Assembly: GCF_010131535.1 (NCBI RefSeq)
Contig: NZ_WUBS01000005.1
Location: 124,001-188,000 of the forward strand
Length of the DNA: 64,000 bases
From: Acerihabitans arboris
Lineage (GTDB): Bacteria; Pseudomonadota; Gammaproteobacteria; Enterobacterales; Enterobacteriaceae
Reading direction: 5' to 3'
A program made the translations under genes and the position numbers. Every line of letters starts with the position of its first letter. Position 1 is the first letter of the stretch. The notes beneath the pieces were generated by a model that was given only the letters and a program-made list of their open reading frames with translations, did not search any database and was not told the origin of the DNA. Shown piece after piece: positions 37,670 to 47,212 of the stretch.

Positions 37670-38542
37670 ATGTCAAAACGCCTGTTCCCCTATTTGCTGC
37701 TTGCCCCGACCCTGATTTTCCTAGCCGGATTCACCTATTTTCCCTTAGTGCGCTCGCTGGTGGACAGTCTGTATGACTCCCGGCTTGCCACCGATAATCC
37801 GCCGTTTGTCGGACTGGATAATTTTGTCCGCCTGTTCCAGGACCGGGTGTTCTGGCTCTCGGTCGTCAACAATCTGATCTATATCCTGGTGACGGTGGTG
37901 CCCGGCATTATCCTGGCGCTAACGCTGGCGGTGTGGCTGGCGCAGAACACCCGGCTCAATCGCCTGCTGCGCGCGGCGTTCTTTTTCCCGACCATTATCC
38001 CCCTGGTCAGCGCCGCCACGCTGTGGACCTTTATTTTTATCCCCAACCTGGGCCTGCTGGATTATTACCTGGCTAAAATCGCCGGACCCATGTGCGTCAA
38101 CTACCTGGGCATGGGCAAGAGCGCGCTGTTTGCCCTGGCGCTGGTCGGCGTCTGGAAATTCGCCGGCTATTATATGCTGTTCTTCCTGGCCGCCCTGCAG
38201 GGGTTGCCCGCCTCGCCGCGCGAGGCCGCGCTGATGGAGGGCGCGTCGGGACGCCAGGTGTTCTGGTACATCACGCTGCCGCTGCTCAGGCCGACGCTGA
38301 ATTTTGTCATCATTATCGCCCTGGTGTATTCCATCACCCAAATCGATCACGTGGCCATCATGACCCAGGGCGGCCCTAATAACGCCAGCTCGGTGCTGCT
38401 GTATTACATCCAGGATCTGGCCAACAACAGCCATGATTTCGGCAAGGCCTCCGCCGCCACCTTTTTCACCGTAATGGCGCTGTTTGTCATCTCGATCCTC
38501 AATTTGCGCACCCTGGAAAAAGGGGTGCACTATGAGCGTTAA
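37670..38542 (+). CDS. ABC transporter permease, UgpA-like (glycerophosphodiester/sugar type)
   Basis: 290 residues from ATG 37670; an upstream TTG would add nine polar residues. Six transmembrane helices and the EAA loop 'SPREAALMEGASGRQVFWYI' followed by TLPLLRP. Carbohydrate-type (CUT1) permease, closest in layout to UgpA. First gene of a five-gene operon whose third gene is gpdQ, so the transported substrate is probably a glycerophosphodiester or glycerol-3-phosphate. Overlaps the second permease by 11 bases. Confidence 0.88.
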   Translation: MSKRLFPYLLLAPTLIFLAGFTYFPLVRSLVDSLYDSRLATDNPPFVGLDNFVRLFQDRVFWLSVVNNLIYILVTVVPGIILALTLAVWLAQNTRLNRLLRAAFFFPTIIPLVSAATLWTFIFIPNLGLLDYYLAKIAGPMCVNYLGMGKSALFALALVGVWKFAGYYMLFFLAALQGLPASPREAALMEGASGRQVFWYITLPLLRPTLNFVIIIALVYSITQIDHVAIMTQGGPNNASSVLLYYIQDLANNSHDFGKASAATFFTVMALFVISILNLRTLEKGVHYER

Positions 38543-39362
38543 ACGTCCATTCCCGCTGCGCACCCTGTCCCTGCTGCTGGCCTGCGCCGCTTTCCTGTGG
38601 CTGACGCCCTTGCTGTGGATGTTTTCCGCCTCCGTCAGCCCGGACAGCTTTTCGCCCTCGATGGCCTCGCTGTTGCCGCGCCGGCCGCTGACGCTTGACA
38701 CGCTTTCCCAAGCCTGGGACAGCGCCGACTGGCTGCGTCTGTACGCCAATACGCTGATTTTCGCGCTGGGGACTTTCCTGGTGCAGCTGATCACCATCAC
38801 TACCGCCGGGTACGTGTTTGCCTACCATGACTTTCGTGGCAAAAGCCTGCTGTTCTACCTGCTGCTGATCCAATTGATGATCATGCCGGTAATGCTGATG
38901 GTGCCCAATATGATGACCCTGCATCAGCTTGGCCTGCTGAACACCCTCACCGGCGCCATGATGCCGTACTTCGCGTCGGCCTTCGGCGTATTCCTGATGC
39001 GCCAGGCGTTCCTCAACATTCCGCGCGAGCTGGAGGATGCGGCCCTGATGGAAGGCAGCCGCTGGTGGCAGGTGGTGGCGTATGTACTGCTGCCCATGAC
39101 CCGGCCCGCCCTGATGGCCTTTGCCGCCGTGACCATTACCTATCACTGGAACGAATTTCTCTGGCCCCTGATGGTGCTGAACGATCCCGATAAGCAAGTG
39201 CTTACCGTCGGGCTGGCGTCTTTCGCCATGGGGGCGGAGTCGGGCGGGCAGTGGGGCATGATTTGCGCCGGCTCGCTGATGGTCTGCCTGCCGCTGATGG
39301 CGGCGTTTATCTTATGCCAAAAGCATTTTCTCAGTGGTTTTGGTTTTTCTGGTATTAAATAA
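38532..39362 (+). CDS. ABC transporter permease, UgpE-like
   Basis: 276 residues from ATG 38532, inside the end of the preceding gene. Six helices; EAA loop '[20 protein letters not shown]' then '[12 protein letters not shown]'. Second permease of the heterodimeric CUT1 membrane domain. The gpdQ start is ten bases downstream, so translation is tightly clustered. Confidence 0.88.
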   Translation: MSVKRPFPLRTLSLLLACAAFLWLTPLLWMFSASVSPDSFSPSMASLLPRRPLTLDTLSQAWDSADWLRLYANTLIFALGTFLVQLITITTAGYVFAYHDFRGKSLLFYLLLIQLMIMPVMLMVPNMMTLHQLGLLNTLTGAMMPYFASAFGVFLMRQAFLNIPRELEDAALMEGSRWWQVVAYVLLPMTRPALMAFAAVTITYHWNEFLWPLMVLNDPDKQVLTVGLASFAMGAESGGQWGMICAGSLMVCLPLMAAFILCQKHFLSGFGFSGIK

Positions 39363-39372
39363 GGGGATAGCA

Positions 39373-40197
39373 ATGTTTCTTGCCCAATTATCCGACATGC
39401 ATTTTCGCAGCCGGGGCGCCCGGCTGTATGATTTTATCGATGTTAACGCCCGGAACGCGGAAATCATCAACCGGGTTAATGCCCTGACGGAACGTCCCGA
39501 CGCGGTGATCGTTACCGGCGACATGGTTAACTGCGGCGAACCCGGCGAGTATCGCCTGGCGCGCCATATCCTCGGCCAGCTTAACTATCCGCTGTATGTC
39601 ATTCCCGGCAATCATGACAATAAGGCGTTGTTTCTTGATGCCTTCAGCGGGCTGTGCCCGCAGCTGGGCCAGGATCCGGAAAATATGGCCTATGCGGTGG
39701 ATGAGTTCCCGGTGCGCCTGCTGTTTATCGATACGTCGGTGACCGGCGCGTCCTGGGGGCACCTGAGCGACTTCACCCTGGGCTGGCTTGAAGACCGCCT
39801 CTCACGCGACGATAAGGAAAGTTACGTCTTTATGCACCACCCGCCGGTGGCGTTCGGCTCGGCGCAGATGGATCCCATCGCCTGCCGCAATGGTGAAAGG
39901 CTGCTGGCGCTGATCGAGCGCTTCCCGCAGCTGACCCGGGTGTTCTGCGGCCACGTGCACCGGATGATCGCCACCCAATATCGCCAGGCGCTGATTTGCT
40001 CCGCGCCGTCCACCGTGCACCAGGTGCCCTATTTGCACACCGACCCGCGCCCTTATTACAGTCTGGAGCCGGGCGCCATGATGATGCACAACCTGGTGCC
40101 CGGCGTCGGCCTGGTCACCAGCTATCATTCCCTGGCCAACTATGAGGGGCCATGGCTTTACGATCCGCGGACCAGTTGCCCGGGCGAGGGGTGCTGA
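39373..40197 (+). CDS. gpdQ: GpdQ, glycerophosphodiesterase (class III metallophosphoesterase)
   Basis: 274 residues from ATG 39373. Binuclear-metal ligands lie where known in Enterobacter GpdQ: D8 and H10 ('[11 protein letters not shown]'), D50 ('VTGDMVNC'), N80 ('PGNHD'), H156 ('FMHHPPV') and the 'FCGHVH' pair. Segments '[13 protein letters not shown]', '[20 protein letters not shown]' and 'GPWLYD' also follow GpdQ. It hydrolyses glycerophosphodiesters and other phosphodiesters in the cytoplasm. Located between the two permeases and the ATPase of the same operon (TGATG overlap with the next gene), which ties uptake to hydrolysis. Confidence 0.93.
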   Translation: MFLAQLSDMHFRSRGARLYDFIDVNARNAEIINRVNALTERPDAVIVTGDMVNCGEPGEYRLARHILGQLNYPLYVIPGNHDNKALFLDAFSGLCPQLGQDPENMAYAVDEFPVRLLFIDTSVTGASWGHLSDFTLGWLEDRLSRDDKESYVFMHHPPVAFGSAQMDPIACRNGERLLALIERFPQLTRVFCGHVHRMIATQYRQALICSAPSTVHQVPYLHTDPRPYYSLEPGAMMMHNLVPGVGLVTSYHSLANYEGPWLYDPRTSCPGEGC

Positions 40198-41264
40198 TGT
40201 CGGCCATCTCTATTCGTGGTTTAGGTAAAAAATTTGGCTCGGCCGATGTCCTGCGCGATATCAACCTGGAGATTCGGGAAGGGGAGTTCCTGGTGCTGGT
40301 GGGGCCGTCGGGCTGCGGGAAAAGTACGCTGCTGCGGCTGCTGGCCGGGCTGGATCGGGCAACCTCCGGGCAGATCCTGCAAAACGGCGCGGATATCAGC
40401 GCCCACGCTCCCCGGGAACGTAATTTTTCGCTGATCTTCCAGAATTACGCGCTGTTTCCCCACCTGACCGTCAGGAACAATATCCTGTTCGGCATGAAAA
40501 TGCGCGGCGAGCCGAAGGCGGAGTTTCCGCAGCGGCTTAAGAAGGTTGCCGATCTGCTGCAACTGCAGCCGTTGCTGGATCGCAAACCGGCGCAGCTGTC
40601 GGGCGGCCAGCGCCAGCGGGTGGCCATGGCCCGGGCCATCGTACGCGAACCGGCGCTGTTCCTGATGGATGAGCCGTTGTCCAATCTCGACGCCAAGCTG
40701 CGCGGCGAAGTGCGCGACGGCATCATGGCGCTGCATAACACCCTGAAAACCAGCACCGTCTACGTCACCCACGATCAAATCGAGGCCATGACCATGGCCG
40801 ACCGCATCGCGGTGCTCGACGGCGGACGGCTGCAACAGATAGGCACGCCCGAGGCGCTGTACCGGCAACCGGCCAATATGTTCGTGGCCGGTTTTATCGG
40901 CACCCCGGCCATGAACATCTTGCGCATTCCTTTTTACGACCAACAGGCCTGGCTGGTGGGGCAACCGATTGCCCGGCTGCCGGACTATCATGAAGCCGAG
41001 GTGTTTTTCGGCATCCGACCGGAGCATTTAACCGAATTTCCGGGTGGGGATGGGCCGAGGTTACAGTGCAGGGTGCTGCGGCGCGAACTGCACGGCGCGG
41101 AATACCTTATCACGCTGGATACCCCGGCGGGGCAGGTGCAATACCGGCGGGAAAACCGCGGCGCGGTGGGGGACGTCGGGCAGCGCCTGACCCTCTCTTT
41201 TTCATCCCGCGACAGTTATTTGTTCTCGGTGTCAAGCCAACTCAATTTATTACAGGAGCAGTAG
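40197..41264 (+). CDS. ABC transporter ATPase, UgpC/MalK type
   Basis: 355 residues from ATG 40197, overlapping the gpdQ stop. Walker A 'GPSGCGKSTLLRLL', Q-loop 'IFQNYALFPHLTV', signature 'LSGGQRQRVAMARAI', Walker B 'ALFLMDEPLSNLDAKLR', H-loop 'YVTHDQIEAMTMADRI', then the C-terminal OB-type (TOBE) regulatory domain ('FFGIRPEHL'). Powers the two permeases above. Could in principle serve several CUT1 systems, as UgpC/MalK are exchangeable. Confidence 0.9.
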   Translation: MSAISIRGLGKKFGSADVLRDINLEIREGEFLVLVGPSGCGKSTLLRLLAGLDRATSGQILQNGADISAHAPRERNFSLIFQNYALFPHLTVRNNILFGMKMRGEPKAEFPQRLKKVADLLQLQPLLDRKPAQLSGGQRQRVAMARAIVREPALFLMDEPLSNLDAKLRGEVRDGIMALHNTLKTSTVYVTHDQIEAMTMADRIAVLDGGRLQQIGTPEALYRQPANMFVAGFIGTPAMNILRIPFYDQQAWLVGQPIARLPDYHEAEVFFGIRPEHLTEFPGGDGPRLQCRVLRRELHGAEYLITLDTPAGQVQYRRENRGAVGDVGQRLTLSFSSRDSYLFSVSSQLNLLQEQ

Positions 41265-42575
41265 ATGAAGATGTCAGGATGGGTAGTGATGCTGACCGGC
41301 ATGGCGTTAAGCCAGGGGGCGTTGGCGAAAGAAACGATTGATTTTATGTTTCCTGCGCCGGTGGACGGTAAGCTGACCACGGAGATGACCCGCGTCATCA
41401 GGGAATACAACCAATCGCAAGATCAGGTGGAAGTGCGCGGTATTTTTACCGGCGGCTACGACACCACTAAAATGAAGGCCGAATCGGCGGCTAAAGCCGG
41501 ATCGCCGCCGGCGCTGGTGATTATGTCGGCCAACTTTACCGTCGACCTGGCGTTGAAAAATGAAATCCTGCCGATGGACGAGCTGTTTAAATTTGCGCCG
41601 GATAAACAATCGGCCACCGACTACCTGCAAAAAAACTTCTGGCCGGCGGTACGGCAAAACGCCCAGGTAATGGGCCAGACCTACGCCATTCCGTTCCATA
41701 ACTCCACGCCGATCCTGTATTACAACAAAGAGATGTTCGATAAGGCCGGCATCGACCATCCCCCTCGGGATTGGGATGAACTGGTGGCGGATGCCAAAAA
41801 GCTGACGGACAAAGACCAAGGCCGGTGGGGCATCATGATCCCCTCCACCAACGATGATTACGGCGGCTGGATGCTGTCGGCGCTGACCCATGCCAACGGC
41901 GGCGACTTCAATAACGCCGTCTACCCGGGCGAAGTCTACTACAACAGCGCCAGCACGCGCGGGGCGCTGCAATTCTGGCAGAACCTGGTGTATCGCGACG
42001 AGGTAATGCCCGCCGGCGTGTTGAATTCGAAACAGATTGGCGCCGCGTTTTTCTCCGGCAAATTGGGCATGGCGATGCTCAGTACCGGGGCGCTGGGGTA
42101 TATGCGCGAAAATAGCCGTGATTTTACCCTGGAAGTGGCGATGATGCCGGCCAAGGAGCGCCTGGCGGTGATTATCGGCGGCGCCAGCCTGGTCAGCTTC
42201 AAAGGCATCAGCGAAGCGCAGAAAGAGGCCGCCTACCGGTTCCTGACCTACCTGGTCAGTCCCGAGGTCAACGGCGCCTGGAGCCGCTTTACCGGTTATT
42301 TTGCCCCACGCATGGCCGCCTATGATACGCCGGAAATGAAAGCCTATCTTGAGCAGGATCCGCGCGCGGCGGTGGCGCTGAAACAGCTGCAGTACGCACA
42401 TCCCTGGTATGCCACCTATGAAACCGTGGCGGTACGCAAGGCTATCGAGAACCAACTGGCGTCGCTGCTGACCGACAAATCCCGCAAGGCGGACGACGCG
42501 GCCCGTGATGCCCAGCAGGAAGCGGACGGATTGCTAAAACCCTATGTGGATCAAACGGCGCTGAAACTGCCGTGA
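41265..42575 (+). CDS. Periplasmic solute-binding protein, UgpB-like
   Basis: 436 residues. Signal peptide 1-21 ('MKMSGWVVMLTGMALSQGALA'). Family 1 extracellular binding protein: 'GGYDTTKMKAESAAKAGSPP', 'YAIPFHNSTPILYYNKEMF' and 'LNSKQIGAAFFSGKLGMAML' are close in pattern to UgpB, which binds glycerol-3-phosphate and glycerophosphodiesters. Last gene of the operon, immediately after the ATPase; a hairpin follows. Unlike ugpBAECQ of E. coli, the binding protein is last and the phosphodiesterase is GpdQ rather than the unrelated UgpQ. Confidence 0.9.
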   Translation: MKMSGWVVMLTGMALSQGALAKETIDFMFPAPVDGKLTTEMTRVIREYNQSQDQVEVRGIFTGGYDTTKMKAESAAKAGSPPALVIMSANFTVDLALKNEILPMDELFKFAPDKQSATDYLQKNFWPAVRQNAQVMGQTYAIPFHNSTPILYYNKEMFDKAGIDHPPRDWDELVADAKKLTDKDQGRWGIMIPSTNDDYGGWMLSALTHANGGDFNNAVYPGEVYYNSASTRGALQFWQNLVYRDEVMPAGVLNSKQIGAAFFSGKLGMAMLSTGALGYMRENSRDFTLEVAMMPAKERLAVIIGGASLVSFKGISEAQKEAAYRFLTYLVSPEVNGAWSRFTGYFAPRMAAYDTPEMKAYLEQDPRAAVALKQLQYAHPWYATYETVAVRKAIENQLASLLTDKSRKADDAARDAQQEADGLLKPYVDQTALKLP

Positions 42576-42582
42576 AAAATCC

Positions 42583-42604
42583 AATGCCCGGACAACCGGG
42601 CATT
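42583..42604 (+). terminator. Hairpin after the glycerophosphodiester operon
   Basis: Perfect 9-bp stem AATGCCCGG / CCGGGCATT with a 4-base loop, eight bases past the last stop codon. The following sequence (CCAATTATTG) has only a weak T-run, so termination efficiency is uncertain. Confidence 0.55.
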
Positions 42605-42657
42605 CCAATTATTGACAGCGCTGCGCATGAGCTTACAGCGGGTATGAATAACTTCCC

Positions 42658-43281
42658 CTACGGCATGCCGTTGCGCCCATGGGCCTGGTAGCCCGGACGC
42701 TGGCTCAGCCGCTGATAATAGGCGTTGACGGCCGGCAGCTCGGGATGCGTGATCGGGGTGGCGAACCAGCGGTTGACCGACAGGCCGATGGGGATATCCG
42801 CCAGCGTAAAGGACTCGCCGGCCACGTAAGCGCCGGTGGCGTCCAGCTGCCGGTCGAGGATGGCCATATTCCCGGACCAGCCGGCTATCGATCCGGCAAT
42901 GCGTTCCGCATCGTTGTGGGTCGCGAACCGTTTCACCAGGGCGGTAAAAGCATAGCTCCAGGCGGGGTTAAGCTCCGCTGCCTGCCAGTCGATCCACTGA
43001 TCCACCCGCGCCCGGCTTTTCGGCGCCGCGGGGTACAAGGCTTCGCCGCGGTAGGCGCGGGCCAGGTAGCGGATAATGGTATTGGACTCCCACAACACGA
43101 ACTCCCCATCCTGGATAACCGGTACCATGGCATTGGGATTTAACGCCAGGAAGGCGGGATCCCGGGTGGATTTAAAACCGCTGCCCCAGTCTTCCCGTTC
43201 AAAATCGATGCCCAGTTCCACGCAGGTCCACAGTACTTTGCGCACGTTGATGGAGGTTGACTTGCCAAGGATTTTCAGCAT
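42658..43281 (-). CDS. Glutathione S-transferase family protein
   Basis: 207 residues from the ATG complementary to 43279-43281; a longer frame would add 23 residues without similarity. N-terminal thioredoxin fold with '[20 protein letters not shown]', '[20 protein letters not shown]' (GSH-binding cis-Pro and ES), followed by the all-helical domain '[16 protein letters not shown]'. Cytosolic conjugation or peroxide-reducing enzyme; substrate unknown. Divergent from the hydrolase gene at 43474. Confidence 0.88.
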   Translation of the reverse strand: MLKILGKSTSINVRKVLWTCVELGIDFEREDWGSGFKSTRDPAFLALNPNAMVPVIQDGEFVLWESNTIIRYLARAYRGEALYPAAPKSRARVDQWIDWQAAELNPAWSYAFTALVKRFATHNDAERIAGSIAGWSGNMAILDRQLDATGAYVAGESFTLADIPIGLSVNRWFATPITHPELPAVNAYYQRLSQRPGYQAHGRNGMP

Positions 43282-43473
43282 AAATGTCCTTCTTTCGGCT
43301 AGGTTGCATAACGGGTCGATACAGCATATTGACACTGTTTTTCGCCGCAATCCATGACAACAATGTCCTTAAATCCGTCGCGACGGCGCATGATATAGCA
43401 TCAGGTCCGCCGCGTCATGCTTAAGGCCGGCGCGCCCACCGCCGGGATACCGGCTTGCCCGACACGAGGTAAT

Positions 43474-44031
43474 ATGACCACCGCGCTGCTGTTCATCGAT
43501 GTACAAAACCATATCCTGCATGGGCTGGGTTCGCCGGAGCGCCAGCCGCTGTTAGATCGGCGGTTAGACGAGGTGGTCGGCCGGCTGGCGGTCCTGCGAC
43601 AGCGGGCGAGCGCCGCGGGGGTCCAGGTCATCCTGGTGCAGCATGACGGGGACGGTGGTTATCGGCTGGCGACGGGCGGCGAAGGCTGGAAGATTCGCCG
43701 CGAGCTGTCGCCCGTCGAGGGGGATATCGTGGTGCATAAGCGCAGCTGCGATTCTTTTTTTGCCACCGACCTGGCCGGCCATTTGCAGCGCCTGGGCGTC
43801 ACGCGCCTGGTGGTGGGCGGCTGCATGACGCAATTTTGCGTTGATACCACCGTGCGCCGGGCGGTTTCCATGGGGTATGACGTTACCCTGGCCGGCGACG
43901 GGCATACCACGGCGGATAGCGGCGCCTTGAGTTTTGAGCAGATTATCGCCCATCATAATGCCCTGCTGAACGGTTTTAACGCCGGGCCGCACTTGGTCGA
44001 AGTTTGCCCGGCCGCGGCCATTGCGCTGTAG
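43474..44031 (+). CDS. Isochorismatase-like cysteine hydrolase
   Basis: 185 residues from ATG 43474, with GAGGT upstream. The Asp-Lys-Cys triad of the family is visible: D9 in 'ALLFIDVQN', Lys in 'IVVHKRSCDSF', and Cys in 'GGCMTQFCVDTTVRRAVSMG'. Such enzymes hydrolyse amides or vinyl ethers (nicotinamide, isochorismate, ureidoacrylate types). The substrate cannot be told. The gene lies beside a GlxA-type regulator that often controls this kind of hydrolase. Confidence 0.88.
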   Translation: MTTALLFIDVQNHILHGLGSPERQPLLDRRLDEVVGRLAVLRQRASAAGVQVILVQHDGDGGYRLATGGEGWKIRRELSPVEGDIVVHKRSCDSFFATDLAGHLQRLGVTRLVVGGCMTQFCVDTTVRRAVSMGYDVTLAGDGHTTADSGALSFEQIIAHHNALLNGFNAGPHLVEVCPAAAIAL

Positions 44032-44070
44032 CGCAGACGCGCGCCCGGCACGGTTAGCCTCAAGGCATAC

Positions 44071-45033
44071 CTAGCGGGACGAGCCCGCCGGCGCGCGGGA
44101 CAGCCGTTTTATGGCCTGCGGCGGTAGTCCCAGGCAGCGCAAAAACGCCCGCCGCATGCGTTCCTGGTTAATAAACCCGACGTTTTTGGCTATCAGATCG
44201 ATAGGCTCGCTTCCCTGCTCGACCCTGGCGCGGGCCGCCTCGACCCGGAGCCTCTCCACCGCCCTGGCCGGCGATTCGCCGGTCTCGCGCTTGAACGCGC
44301 GGCTGAACTGGCGCCGGCTCAGGCAGGCCACCTGCGCCAGCCGGTCCACGCTTAAATCGTCCCTGAGATGTTGCTGCGCATAGTCCAGCGCCCGTTTGAT
44401 GCGCCCGGAGTCAGGCTCCATCTGCAACATCGGCGAGAATTGCGATTGGCCGCCCGTCCGGCGCTGGTAAACCACCATCTCCCGCGCCACCTCGCGGGAG
44501 GCCGCCTGGCCCAGATCGTCCTCGATCAGCGCCAGTGATAAATCGATGCCGCTGGTGATGCCGGCCGACGTCCATACCCGTCCGTCCCTGATGAAAATTT
44601 TGTCGCCGTCGACCCGGACCTGCGGATGGGCCTTTTGCAGCCGGGCCACATGGCGCCAGTGCGTGGTGGCGCGCTTACCGGCCAGCAGTCCCATGCCCGC
44701 CAGGAGAAACGCGCCGGTGCAGACGCTGGCGACGCGCCGGGGCCGGACGGCGAGCGCAGCCAGGCGCCGGATAGCCTTATCGTCATCCCTGAAACGCGCC
44801 ACGCCGTGGCCGCCGCAGAGAATCAGCGTATCCATCTCCGGCGCCAGGCTATCCGCCGGCAGGGTGTCGATGGTCACGCCCGCGCTGCTGGCGATCGCGC
44901 CGCCGGAGAGGGAGAATACCGACAGGGTATAGGCCGCCGGCTCGCATAGCGATCCGGCTATCTGGAACGCCGTGACCGGACCGGTAAGATCCAGCAACTG
45001 GAAATCCGCAAACACAAAAAATCCGATATGCAT
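44071..45033 (-). CDS. GlxA family AraC-type regulator (DJ-1/PfpI domain plus HTH)
   Basis: 320 residues. N-terminal DJ-1/PfpI domain (about 1-185) with 'VFADFQLLDLTGPVTAFQIA', 'LILCGGHGV' and nucleophile segment 'VASVCTGAFLLAGMGLLAGK' (Cys about 105). C-terminal AraC HTH (about 215-310): 'LSVDRLAQVACLSRRQFSRA' and 'PIDLIAKNVGFINQERMRRA'. Such regulators sense small amides or nitriles in several bacteria. Divergent from the isonitrile-hydratase-like gene at 45125, its likely target. Confidence 0.9.
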   Translation of the reverse strand: MHIGFFVFADFQLLDLTGPVTAFQIAGSLCEPAAYTLSVFSLSGGAIASSAGVTIDTLPADSLAPEMDTLILCGGHGVARFRDDDKAIRRLAALAVRPRRVASVCTGAFLLAGMGLLAGKRATTHWRHVARLQKAHPQVRVDGDKIFIRDGRVWTSAGITSGIDLSLALIEDDLGQAASREVAREMVVYQRRTGGQSQFSPMLQMEPDSGRIKRALDYAQQHLRDDLSVDRLAQVACLSRRQFSRAFKRETGESPARAVERLRVEAARARVEQGSEPIDLIAKNVGFINQERMRRAFLRCLGLPPQAIKRLSRAPAGSSR

Positions 45034-45124
45034 ATTTTTGGCCTAAAAGGAGGGAAATACGTCATACAGGATGACAATAACCGCGTTAGGCTAATACGGT
45101 CAACTTCATCATGTGAGAACCGCT

Positions 45125-45826
45125 ATGCCGCAGCCATTGATTATTGTCATACCGATTTATCCCGGCGTTACCCAGCTGGATTTTACCGGCCCGCATCAGT
45201 TTTTTTGCCGTTTGCCGGAAACACGGCTCATCACCGCGTCGATCGGCGGGCAGCCGATCGACTCCGAGGGCCTGGTGTTTTCCGGGCTGGCCGATTTGGC
45301 GGCTGTCGAACGGTGCGATATCCTCTGCGTGCCCGGCGGCTTCGGCAGCACCAAAATGATGGCCGACCCGGTATTCATGGATAAAATCCGCCGGCTGGCC
45401 GGCTCTGCCCGGTATATTACCTCGGTGTGCACCGGGTCGCTGATCCTGGGAGCTGCGGGGCTGTTGGTGGGCAAACGCGCCGCCTGCCACTGGGGCTGGC
45501 GGGAACTGCTGGCGCAGTTCGGCGCCATCCCCGACGCGGGCCGCGTGGTGCGGGACGGCAATATCATTACCGGCGGCGGCGTCACCGCGGGAATCGATTT
45601 TGCGCTGGCGGTGATTAACGAGGTCTATGGCCAGGCGATCGCCGAGTCCATTCAGCTGCGGCTGGAGTATGCGCCGGCGCCGCCGTTTAACGCCGGCCGG
45701 CCGGAAACCGCCCCCGCGTCGGTGCTCGGGCCGGTGGCGGCGGATATTGCCGCCGCCGTGGCCGGCCGTCAAAGCCTGGTTGACGAGGCGGCGCGCGCCA
45801 TGCATGCCGCCCGGGCGGGCGAATAA
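45125..45826 (+). CDS. DJ-1/PfpI protein, isonitrile hydratase-like
   Basis: 233 residues from ATG 45125. 'IPIYPGVTQLDFTGPHQFFC', 'LCVPGGFGS' and 'ITSVCTGSLILGAAGLLVGK' (Cys 102) followed by 'RAACHWGW' closely follow Pseudomonas isonitrile hydratase InhA, which hydrates isonitriles to N-substituted formamides. Substrate here is inferred only. The divergent GlxA-type regulator shares the DJ-1 fold. Confidence 0.82.
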   Translation: MPQPLIIVIPIYPGVTQLDFTGPHQFFCRLPETRLITASIGGQPIDSEGLVFSGLADLAAVERCDILCVPGGFGSTKMMADPVFMDKIRRLAGSARYITSVCTGSLILGAAGLLVGKRAACHWGWRELLAQFGAIPDAGRVVRDGNIITGGGVTAGIDFALAVINEVYGQAIAESIQLRLEYAPAPPFNAGRPETAPASVLGPVAADIAAAVAGRQSLVDEAARAMHAARAGE

Positions 45827-45889
45827 ACGCCAACGCCCGCGTCTGTCATCCGGGCCGTCGTCGCGGTCGCCGGGCGTGGAAAAATTGAG

Positions 45890-46450
45890 CTAAAGATAGC
45901 GCGCCAGGCGTCCCCGCAGCCGCCGCGCGCTACGGACAAACTGTCCGTTGTCATTCAGGGCGCGGGCAAGCGTCAGGGCGCCCTGGATGCCGGCGACGGT
46001 ATCCTCGGCCAGTTCGCCCGCCGCGGGACCGTCGACGCCGGCCCGCTCCAGCGCGCGTTGCAGCGCGCTAATCCAGCGGGTGAAATAGGCGCCGATGGCG
46101 TCGGTAAAACGATCGCGCGTGCCGTCCAGGGCAAACGCCCCCATCAGGCAGATGCGCTGACCGGAAAGGAAATACTCATCCACCGCGTCCCACATGCCGT
46201 TGATGGCGCCGGGCGCGCTATCCCGCTCCAGCGGCTGGAAAATACGGCGGCGAAACCAGTCGTCGACCTGGGCGAGCGCCGCCGCCGCCATGGCGTCCTT
46301 GCCGCCGGGGAAAAAGTGGTAGAGGCTGCCTTTGCCCAGGCCGGTCCGTTCGGTGATGCGGCTCAGGGAGGCGCCTTCATAGCCGCAATGCCGGAAGATC
46401 TCGGCAATCTGCGCGATCAGCGCCGCGTGTTCCGCCTGATGGGGATTCAC
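45890..46450 (-). CDS. TetR family transcriptional repressor
   Basis: 186 residues. N-terminal HTH 'IAEIFRHCGYEGASLSRITE' and 'GLGKGSLYHFFPGGKDAMAA' is the TetR signature; the rest is a helical ligand-binding domain. It follows the NTF2-fold gene by 15 bases on the same strand, so it probably represses its own operon from the palindrome at 46973-46988. Confidence 0.9.
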   Translation of the reverse strand: MNPHQAEHAALIAQIAEIFRHCGYEGASLSRITERTGLGKGSLYHFFPGGKDAMAAAALAQVDDWFRRRIFQPLERDSAPGAINGMWDAVDEYFLSGQRICLMGAFALDGTRDRFTDAIGAYFTRWISALQRALERAGVDGPAAGELAEDTVAGIQGALTLARALNDNGQFVRSARRLRGRLARYL

Positions 46451-46465
46451 CCGGCCATCCCGCGC

Positions 46466-46927
46466 TTATAGGCCAAAATCGGACAGGCCGGGATGATCGT
46501 CGGGACGACGTCCCGACGGCCAGTGAAACTTACGATCTACGGCGGCGATGGGCAGATCGTTGATACAGGCAAAGCGCCGGGCCATTAACCCCCCGGCGTT
46601 GAACTCCCAGTTCTCGTTGCCGTAGGACCGAAACCAGTTGCCGCCGTCGTCGTGCCATTCATAGGCAAAGCGCACCGCGATGCGCGCGCCGGTAAACGCC
46701 CAAAGCTCCTTAATCAGCCGATAATCCCGTTCCCTGGACCATTTTCGGGTCAGGAACGCCACCACCTCCTCGCGGCCGGTGACGATTTCCGCGCGATTAC
46801 GCCATTGCGTGTCCGGCGTATATACCAGCGACACCCGCCGTGGATCCCGGCTGTTCCAGCCGTCTTCCGCCATGCGGACCTTGGCGGCGGCGGTCTCAAG
46901 GGTAAAGGGAGGGACCAGGTTTGCCAT
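46466..46927 (-). CDS. DUF1348 / NTF2-fold (SnoaL-like) protein
   Basis: 153 residues from the second of two adjacent ATGs (complement of 46925-46927), with AGGAG six bases upstream; the first ATG (46930) is possible. Conserved DUF1348 segments: '[20 protein letters not shown]', '[20 protein letters not shown]', '[20 protein letters not shown]' and '[20 protein letters not shown]'. The NTF2-like cone fold binds small hydrophobic ligands; function unknown. Very often adjacent to a TetR repressor, as here. Confidence 0.88.
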   Translation of the reverse strand: MANLVPPFTLETAAAKVRMAEDGWNSRDPRRVSLVYTPDTQWRNRAEIVTGREEVVAFLTRKWSRERDYRLIKELWAFTGARIAVRFAYEWHDDGGNWFRSYGNENWEFNAGGLMARRFACINDLPIAAVDRKFHWPSGRRPDDHPGLSDFGL

Positions 46928-46972
46928 CATGGACTCCTTATCAGGGTGGGAATGGACCAGGGTTGACCTAAC

Positions 46973-46988
46973 TGTACCAATCGGTACA
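46973..46988. promoter_or_regulatory. Palindromic operator, probable TetR-family site
   Basis: TGTACC, 4 bases, GGTACA: perfect 6-bp arms, about 45 bases before the DUF1348 start and in its promoter region. Placement suggests autorepression by the TetR protein of the same operon. Confidence 0.65.
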
Positions 46989-47212
46989 AACCAGGGCAAG
47001 CGATTTTTCCGGCCGCCGAAATACGCTGGGGCAGGGCCAGCGGCAGGCAACAGGACTTATCTCATGGCTTAAGGAGGGAAATAGCCCGGCGACCACTGGA
47101 TCAAGCGAGGTTGAACGGAAGGCGGGCCAGGCTAAAAACGGATCGGCAAAACCATGCCGCCCGCAGGGGGGCCAATGACGCCGGCCCGGCGGGAGCTGGC
47201 TCCCGGCATCGA

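Noticed and set aside
47185..47207. GGGAGC/GCTCCC hairpin after the small membrane-protein gene
   Set aside because: Two-base loop and no T-run on the relevant strand.
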